64,000 nt of DNA from Ostrinia nubilalis. Lineage: Eukaryota > Arthropoda > Insecta > Lepidoptera > Crambidae. Position numbers and translations under genes: made by a program. The notes beneath the pieces were generated by a model. That model ran no database searches. It was not told the origin of the DNA and saw only the letters and a list, made by a program, of their open reading frames with translations. Location of the stretch: positions 9,610,001 to 9,674,000 of the forward strand of contig NC_087104.1 in the NCBI RefSeq assembly GCF_963855985.1. The letters are read 5' to 3'. Shown one piece after another: positions 44,901 to 53,900 of the stretch. The stretch's first letter is position 1. Every line of letters begins with the position of its first letter.

Positions 44901-47900
44901 AAAACATTCGTTAATTGACCAAAAGCCACGGCCATTTGCTTTTCAGCCGTTTCAGAATCAGAAGCAAGGCGGCGACGTTTATTAACTGCCTGTATGGATG
45001 GTGATCTAGATGGTGGTCTGGATGGTGTGGTAGCCGTACTGGTGCGGTCTCTTATCAGAGGATCATCCTCTGTCTGATCTGTAATTTCTTCTATTTGTTG
45101 TGATTGCTGCAAAGAATAATATACAGGGTGTTAGGTAAATGGGTATATGAGCCGACACTAGCCCATGTTAACATATACATATAAATGGTATGGTGAAGTC
45201 AGAAAATAGATTTCATCATTTTAATTATTTTAATTTTCATACAAATCTGAATTTTTAAATTTTATTTTGTATGAACATTTAAAAAATTAAAATGATGATA
45301 TGAAATTTCTGATTTCACCATACCATTTATATGCATATGTTAACATGGGCTAGTGTCGGCTCATATACCCATTTACCTAACACCCTGTATTGTTACTCAC
45401 ACTTCATTTAGTTTCTTTTTTTACAGATGCCCACCACAGCAGAAGGATGGCTTAATATTGAAGAAGGATTCAGGACCAAATTTCCACATTGCATAGGGTC
45501 ATTGGATGGCAAGCATGTAGTCATTGAAAGCCCAACTCATAGTGGAACAGAATATTTCAATTATAAAAAAACTTTTAGCATTGTCCTTTTGGCGTTAGTG
45601 GATAGCAAATACAAATTTGTATTTGCAGACATCGGGAGTCAAGGAAGAATAAGTGACGGTGGCGTGTTTAATAATTGTTTACTATGGAAAAGAATATGTA
45701 GGAACGAGATAGATTTTCCACCGCCATGTCCACTTCCAGGATCGAATATTAATATTCCATACGTGTTTTTAGCTGACGGTGCTTTTGCATTGAGTCAACA
45801 CGTAATGAAGCCCTACCCTGGAAACCATGAAGTAGGCTCACCAAAAAGGCTATTTAACCAAAACTTATCTAAATCCCGAGTTGTAGTTGAAAATACGTTT
45901 GGAATTTTAACCTCGGTTTTTAGAATATTCAGACGTCCTATCGATTTAGAACCACAAACTGTGACAGAATTTACGATGACTTGTGTATTACTACATAACT
46001 TTTTGAGAACAAGTAAAAGTTCTTCAAATCGATATATTCCTCAGGGTTCGTTAGACGTATATGACAGTAGTGGAAATATGGTTACACCTGGTTCATGGCG
46101 CAGAGATAACGACGGATATAATGCATTGCAAACATTACCACAAATACCACGAAGATCTCCGCTGAATGCCAAAGAAGTCAGAGAAGAATTTACTTCATAT
46201 TTTAATAGGATTGGATAAGTTGATAAAAATGTATAAATAAATTTATAATAAGTAACGGATTTTTTTTATTTAGAATAAATGACTTTTGACTTACAGTTTC
46301 GGTGTTTAACCCTTCATTACAAGTATATACTTGCAGTAAGAATGACTCCATGATTTCGTAGGCATACCAAGTGGGATTGTATATTTCATCGGCACCTAAA
46401 ATAAAAGATATATAATGTAATGTAAATAATGGAATTATAGGAATATAATTTTTATTATTTAAAATGCGTGGAAACACTTTTAAACATATATCTTTTTTGA
46501 TCACTTACATTAATAGCTCATTTAAATTTAAAAAAAAATTCAAAACGTATCTTCATAAATTAATACGGAAGTGACCAAAAAGAAAATATGATTAAAATAT
46601 GGGAAATGTTACGGGAATAGGTAATCTAGTGACTAACAGAGAGTTTTTTTAGTATCACAATTATTTTCTCAAACCTTTGAAAACGTCGAAAATTAGAGCG
46701 AGACAGTTGCGGAATAATAGAGAAACTAACTTTAATTAAAGTTACACCTTGCTAAGCAGACTATCAAAATAATTATAAAGGTACATCATAGGAACATACC
46801 TGCGCCAGAACGCATAGATTCCTGTTTCTTTTTTAAGTGCTTGCGAAAAGTAGTCATCAATATCTCTTTTTTATTTTTTACTTCCTTCACTGGCCTTCCG
46901 GTAAGTTGAGCGAGACGAATCCATGCATCTGCTTGTTTCTTCTTATCTTTGTGATTTGCATCTTTCGGATTCCAGATGCAGGATTCCATCTGGTAATGCT
47001 CGAGGAAGGAAAGACACTCGTCATTTGACCAGCTACTCATTTTTTATTTTGTCCGTACAAGCGTGTACTCGCCGCGAGATCACAATGCCCACTGAACGTG
47101 GACTGCGTGGACCAACGTGTAAATGCGTCCCAAGCGCTTGCCGCAAACGCCCTTTGATCTGCGTCAAAAAACCGACACTCGACTGGATCGGAAGCAAGCG
47201 CCCACAAGCTCACGCAAGCCAAGCCAAACGCCTTCTTTACACGCTTGTGATTGTCGGGGCTTGCCAAGGCTTGGCAAGCGTGTAAACGTACCATTAGGTA
47301 TATAAAAACAAAAAATATCATTGGCCCCAGCCGAATCCATACTGAATAAATATTTTTTCATTTCATTATTAATTTCGTAGGTCATCAATTAATTTACATC
47401 AATGATATTTTGTTTTTATATAATATCATTGATTTACATACAAAAATTGAACTTATTTTCCGAACGTTAAATTGTGTTTTGAAATCAAACGCATGGTCTT
47501 ACTGAAAGGATAGAAAAAAATATCGGTGAAATTCATATTTATTTACCAATATCGAGTCTAAAACATATCTTATAATTTTTTTAAATTAAAATTGGTTCAA
47601 CTTCAAATGCAAAAAATATTTCAAAAATCAATTTTGAATCCATAAAATTATCTTTGGTTCCCTTCAACCAGAGATTTTAGCGCAACTTTTGTTCTCTTTC
47701 GTGTGTGAATCTGCTTTCACGCATGTGTGAGCGAGGCCGAACGAAGAGAACCGATCGCGCCCGAACGTCAGTCGAGCGGGGCGCGGTCGCCGTCACGGAG
47801 TGTAGCTGGCGCTTGTCATCCGGCCGCCATTACCTCGTATTTGAACGGATTCGTAAAATCAATTAAAATTCGCGCTGTCGTTACGCGTTTTCAGTGCTGA

Positions 47901-50900
47901 ATGTGGTACAGTACCGCAGTGATTCAGGAAGAGTGTTCGTTTTTCCGCTTTCAAAGTGATTTTGGATACGTTTGAAGAGTGTCAGTGGTACAGTTAGGTT
48001 ACTGTGTTGGGTGCTAACTTTGTATAGGGTGGCTCCGGTCGGTCCGGAGCGGCAGGACGCGTGTGGAGCGCATGCAGAGGGAGCGGTGAGAGCGCGCCCG
48101 GCTGGGGAGTCGGGGCGGCCGGCTACCGGGCTCAGGCACTGCTGCCGACATGGGGTGCGCCCAGTCGGCCGAGGAGCGCGCGGCGGCCGCTCGCAGCCGA
48201 CAGATCGAGAGGAACCTGAAAGAGGATGGCATTCAGGCTTCTAAAGATATCAAGCTCCTGCTGTTAGGTATGCTAAGGCTGACTTTTTCGATCTCATCTC
48301 ACGGCCGCACCCATAACTTATCGTCGACAAATCTTGAGTTTCGATAAGTTTCGCCGATCTTTCCCCGAATCTTTGTAGAATGCATCGTCTCGTATTGTAT
48401 TCGGTTCTCAAACTGGCAAATCTGTGACCCTGCTCTCCACAATTTCAACTGCATCTTTTGTAGCTACTGAGCAACTAGTTTGCCTAAAAACACCAGCGAG
48501 CAAATTATTTTTTTTTGCATTTTTCCTCTTTCCTATTAGGTATTTAATTTCAAAGTTATCCCTACAGATTCATATTCTAGTATTTCAGAAAATATTTGAA
48601 TGACAATGTATTATTTTGGGCACATAAATATTTGCAATTCATGAGTTAGCAGATAGTAACTGCCATAAGTTATTCAATATACAGACAAAACACATCTGTT
48701 TTTAATAAATATGAGTTCTTATTTTCCATGTGACATTTGACATCACATGCACACTCTCAAGCTGTTGACTCAAGCTGATAAGATTCAACAAGCAGTGTAC
48801 AAGTAAATGTCTGTGTACATAATGAATACCACACAGCCACAATATTGTTCAAACAAATATTTATGTCATCAATAGAAAACTAATAAAATCACCCTAATAG
48901 TAAGTCTGCTGATACCATCTGTTCTGTTGGTTCAAAACTAGTATCAGCTTCCTTGGGACAAACCCCACAAGGAAGAAATGTTTATGTGGTGAATCATGAG
49001 GATGACTTTGTATTTAAGTATGTTAATTTAGTCACTAGCTTCTGAACTAGGTTGTTGTTTTTTTTTTTCAAGATTTAGTCTTTGTAAACAAGTTGACTTA
49101 ACCTTTAACCGACGAGGTGCGGTCTCACAGACCGCTCCGGTTTTTGAAATTTCTGGATTGCAATGTTCTACTTACTCCCGTGTCCCGAGCGTCTCAGTAC
49201 CTTCGAGTTTAGTTGCCCAAACGCCATTACAGGTAGTGGTTACATCGACGAGGGCAGTTTTAATAAGATAATTCGTTTTAAAGTTCAACAGCGGTCTGTG
49301 GGACCGCACGTCGCAGACTACGTGACATTTTTGTACCATACTGAAACTGGCGTTTTTGTTTTAGACGACTAATTTTTCGTAAAAATGATGGATCCTGGGC
49401 CACCACAACCTAGGAAAAGACATTTCCTAATGATATATTGATATTTGAACATAATATTATGTAAAAGATGGTAGTCTGTAAAAAATACCGCGAAACGGGT
49501 GGTAAAGCAAACAGTGACATGTATTCTAGGCTCTGACATGCCAAATCAGCCTGATGTCATTGCACCAGCTGCAAAAAAGACGTACATTTTAGTCCATCTA
49601 AATTGAAAACAAATTACAACTTACAGGTGTTACCTATGCATTCCGAAAATGCTTGGCATGTAGTAAAAAAAATGACCTGATTTTGCCTGATGTTTACCAG
49701 ACGTCAATTTTTTTTTGTGCATGTAATGTACGTGTCATTTATTTTTATTTTATTCATTATGTTCACTTTATTTAGGAAGGAGTATAGTTTTTCTTGCTTT
49801 GATTAAAATTTACAAGTTATATAGGTATTATTGAGCTCTAGTGTAATTTCAATGAAATTAAGGGTCAAAAAAGTTTTAGTCATATTTAAATAAAAAATAT
49901 ACATTGATTCCTCGCAAATTATACGTATGTTTATTTGTAATACTATAATGTTCTCAAAAAATATAAAACCAATATACTTTTATACAAAAAAATATTACTT
50001 TTTGAGTAAACAGTATAGCGGTCCCACAGACCGCACGTCGCAGACGGCGTGACAAAAAAATCACGTCGTCGGTTAAAGGTTAATAGAAGCAATTAAATTA
50101 AAATTTTGTCGAGACTTACCTACACTGAGCATGCTATTCTGACAATTGAACTGAAGCCTGTACTTAACTGTTGACTGAGTAACAAGCATTATTTTCACGT
50201 TGCAGATAGAATCTCTGTTAAAAGATCTTTCTTCAAAATTTCTTCGCCTTTTTCGTTCTGGTTAAGTAAATATTAACAAGTTAATTTACTTTAAAAAGCC
50301 TTACATTTCCCTTTCTTTTACTCAAAGAAAATAAGGAAGCTTACATGTGACATGTGAACCAAACACAAGTAATATGAAAACCATCAAAATTACATTTACT
50401 GTGGTTCAGAAGCTATGATTTATTATTATTTAATTATTGATGATCCACGTACAGAATAGTAATAGAAACACATTTTATGTAAAAAAAATATTTGTTCCAT
50501 CGTTTGGAGTAAGACGTTGCTCACTTACACTAAATCGTATCATAATTTTTAAAAATTAACTGCTATTGTCATGCTCTATTACTTCTCTCATAATATTGTT
50601 TGTGGAATAAACACCCATCTGGTGTTGTGCAATAGGAAGTGTATGCTCATCCTTGAGCTTGACTTTGTCATGTGTTCATTCACACTAACTATTTTGAAGC
50701 ACACCTGGCATTCAATTAAACACCCATAACAAAACCAGTGTTTTATTATTAAGTTAAGAGTATGACTCGAGTAAAGAGTTTCAGTTCTTTTTAAATATTT
50801 TGTATGTTCAAATTTTTAATTAGTATGTTATTTCAATGTTCATCCATTAATTTTTAACCAAGAATCATTATTAAAGTAAAATGTACTTAATTCAAACTTT

Positions 50901-53900
50901 AAGGTACGTACGTATGTATGTCATGTGCTAACAAGCAACCTAAATAAATACTTGTATCACAAATAATAAACACAAATACAGATGAGTAAAGAAGTATAAA
51001 ACTGTTTTTTCAGTTTCAAGAGTATTATCAATAAATGGCTTATTCCAATATGATTCCATCTGTGGAATAACCCCAACAAACCACTAGTTCCTGATTATAA
51101 TCGTACAATAATTTAGCTGTATTTTAATAATTGTTAATTAATTTACTTCGTCAAATCAACGTGATTTTCAAATCAACATAAATAATATCCTTCCTACTTA
51201 CTACTTTTATAAATAAAAATGCTAAAGTTATCTACTGGCTTACAGAAGGGAAAATGGTTTTTAATGCAACATCTTTTTGTTAAAAATGCTCTTGAGATGA
51301 TGAATTTGCATTTAAGGTGCATTTTCATAAAATTATCATTAGGGTTGATAAAATCAAACTTTGATACTTTATTAGTAAATAGGTAAGGTACCTTGCCTAT
51401 TTTATGCATTGAATTCTGATAATTTTATACCAGCATTCAACCTAGATACGTCAGAAGTATGTCAAGTCAGTTGAGACCTTGTTGGGCAAGTGGATGTTTT
51501 ATGCTAGAAGTTAATTGATGTGTTAAATGGTCGTACGTGACCATACGAGTGCGTGTCGACTAGAATATTATGGTAAATTAGCAACCCATTGATCAGAAAC
51601 GCGAAACGCTTTATATGGCAAGATTGATGAATATTACATTTGGCAAAATGAGATTGTATTAATGATTTTCATTTTAATTTGATAATCGTTGAACATTCTT
51701 TATTTCTCATATGTTAACAACACGCTGTTAGTTTTTTTCCCAGTTTTTATTGTGACTTATAAATACAAGTATTATGACAAATGGCTTGTTAACAGTTTTT
51801 TAGATGTTTTTGCAAGTTCCATTTTTATGTTCCACTATGTGCTTATTTAAAATATTTTTTATTTACCTATTTATCCACTACAACACACCAAACTAAACAC
51901 TGGCATCTAATGCCGTTGCAATATGGTCTATTTTGCAGCAAATATGTATATTTTGATGTTGTGTTTACTACATACATAATTCACGTTTGTCGTAAACGTT
52001 GAAGAGCTGGTCGATGAGACGGTGTATTCTGTAATGTAATTCTGTTTTTTAAATTAGGTATTTTATTTGTTTTTTAAATATTTTGCCCGTGTATTTATTT
52101 TGTCAGATGACTGACGGAGCACGCGAAGAGCGATGCTATCGCTGATATCGCAAAAGGTACAAACTGACGCCGCGTCTGTCCTATTGCACGGTAGACACAT
52201 TAATTGAATCAGCAAAAGCTTCCAATAGCTTCACCATAGTATAATAATGTAGCTTCACTTCGATTTTGACTTCGGTGTGCGCTTGCGCGATCCTTGACCA
52301 TAAACACTATTTAAATAAGTATCAAAATCATAAAAACTTGTTGTTTAGGATTCATTTTTGCGACAAAAGCTAAAACAACGGAGTTAATGTACCTACCTAA
52401 TTTTATTAAAATTAGATAAATAAACTAAAATATTCGTGTAAAAACAACATTATTATGGTCTGCATACGGGCACTACCTATTCCGCAACTTGATATCTGTA
52501 TTTTCGCTTCTATTATCGCTCTCCTTTACGATATAATATGGATATGGAGACAGAAACAGCCTAAAATATAAAAATTATTTTACAGAGCTCTGCTGATAGC
52601 AAATTAATTATCAATTAGCAATTTATTATACACCAACCGATGGTATCTTCTTTTACACATTTAAATTTTAAATATTAGAAGGATTCGTAAATGAGATAAT
52701 AAACATCCAACTTTAATTTTAACCCATTTTATTTTAGTCGTCATCACTTGACATAATTACAGTTTCAAAAAGCTCTCTAACCAAATTACAGTGTATTTAT
52801 AGGGCGCTCTTTTACAAATTTGAATATTTTAAAACACATTAAAGGTGTTCGTGGGAAAAATACGATGTCACGCGATTTCGTCTTACCTAACTTTTTTATC
52901 GTGAAAGTTTTTGGGCGTTTTATTAACTCGTGTGAAAAGCTTATTCTAGTACGAATACAAACATTGATAGTATGAATACCTCTCGCATAAAAGTATATTT
53001 TTATAGCGTTACAAGACAACCAAGTAACTTGTTATTTTTTGGTAAGATTAAAATCACTGACATTGCTAAAAGATGTCGGTAAAATTATGTAAATCAAAGA
53101 ATAAATGGCCGAAAAATTATATTATTATAATTACTTATTACCATAAATTATTTTTTACTTACCTACTTTCTACACACAAATAGTGCAAGCTAAAAAGCTT
53201 GTAAAAAAGTAAAGCTTTACATCAGTCTTTTGTTTTTAACCTGTAGTTCAGGGCTTCCCAAATTGTGCGTTGCAAAAAATGTCAGTCCCAAGGGCGTCAC
53301 CGTAAGAATAAGTTGGAAGCCTTGCTGTACTTAATATCTATCATGAATGGCCACTGGCCAGTATGCAACCGTAATTAAATCAAGAGTCGTCTCGGTAGGT
53401 GATATGTGTATCGAGGGTCAGAGATCGGCCGTTCCCGCTGCCGACAATTAGTGCCAACTGGGGTCACGTAAACCTGGCTTGACGCTCACTTTGCAACTCC
53501 CACGTAATAATTTAGTTCGTTTTGATTTAATGAGATACGCATGGCGCGTGATGTGGTAGAATTAGATCGGACCATTTCTAGCATCGTCGAAGTTCTTAGT
53601 CATAAATGGTCATAGGTGGGGATTCTTATCTTGTCATAAAAAATGAAAGGTAAATAAAAGGGGGTGTTACCTCGCCGTGTTTACAAAACTGTTACCCTTT
53701 CAGCACTACGTTTAAACTCCAGAATTTTTAAATTGTTGGGAATGATGGTAACACTCTTTCGTATTTTCAAGAATAACTGTCCTAAATAGCTTATAAAATT
53801 AGCGAAATTCTTCAATATTCAATATGAGGGCCAAATATGCATAAATTATTGGTATAATGACCGTTAATCACTTTCTCTACACCTGATAGATCCACTTTTT

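Larger units (their letters stand above)
43582..47293 (+). mobile_element. Complete PIF/Harbinger transposon (3.7 kb, TSD TTA)
   Basis: The inverted ends TGGTACGTTTACACGCTTGC and GCAAGCGTGTAAACGTACCA are flanked by TTA at 43579-43581 and 47294-47296. ACGCTTG and CAAGCGT words repeat in both subterminal regions (43600-43700 and 47050-47280). It codes for both Harbinger proteins, the nuclease (plus strand) and the Myb/MADF-like protein (minus strand), each with an open frame once introns are removed. The only visible damage is a 264-bp MITE (45124-45387) in a shared intron, so the copy looks potentially active. Confidence 0.93.
43571..47323. mobile_element. 38-bp micro-element copy 1, split by the Harbinger insertion
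   Basis: After removing the Harbinger element and one TTA, 43571-43581 joins 47297-47323 to give 38 bp. It has the perfect 10-bp inverted ends CAATGATATT and AATATCATTG. It is flanked by perfect 8-bp duplications GCCCCAGC at 43563-43570 and 47324-47331. The interior contains TATAAAAACAAAA. A sister copy with a different 8-bp duplication lies at 47400-47431. 8-bp duplications and CA...TG ends fit hAT-type mobilisation. Confidence 0.75.

Noticed and set aside
53661..53760. An extension of the TTTCGGGTGTTAC element to the left
   Set aside because: Only the GGTGTTAC core occurs here and it lies outside the perfect 16-bp inverted ends at 54021 and 55426.
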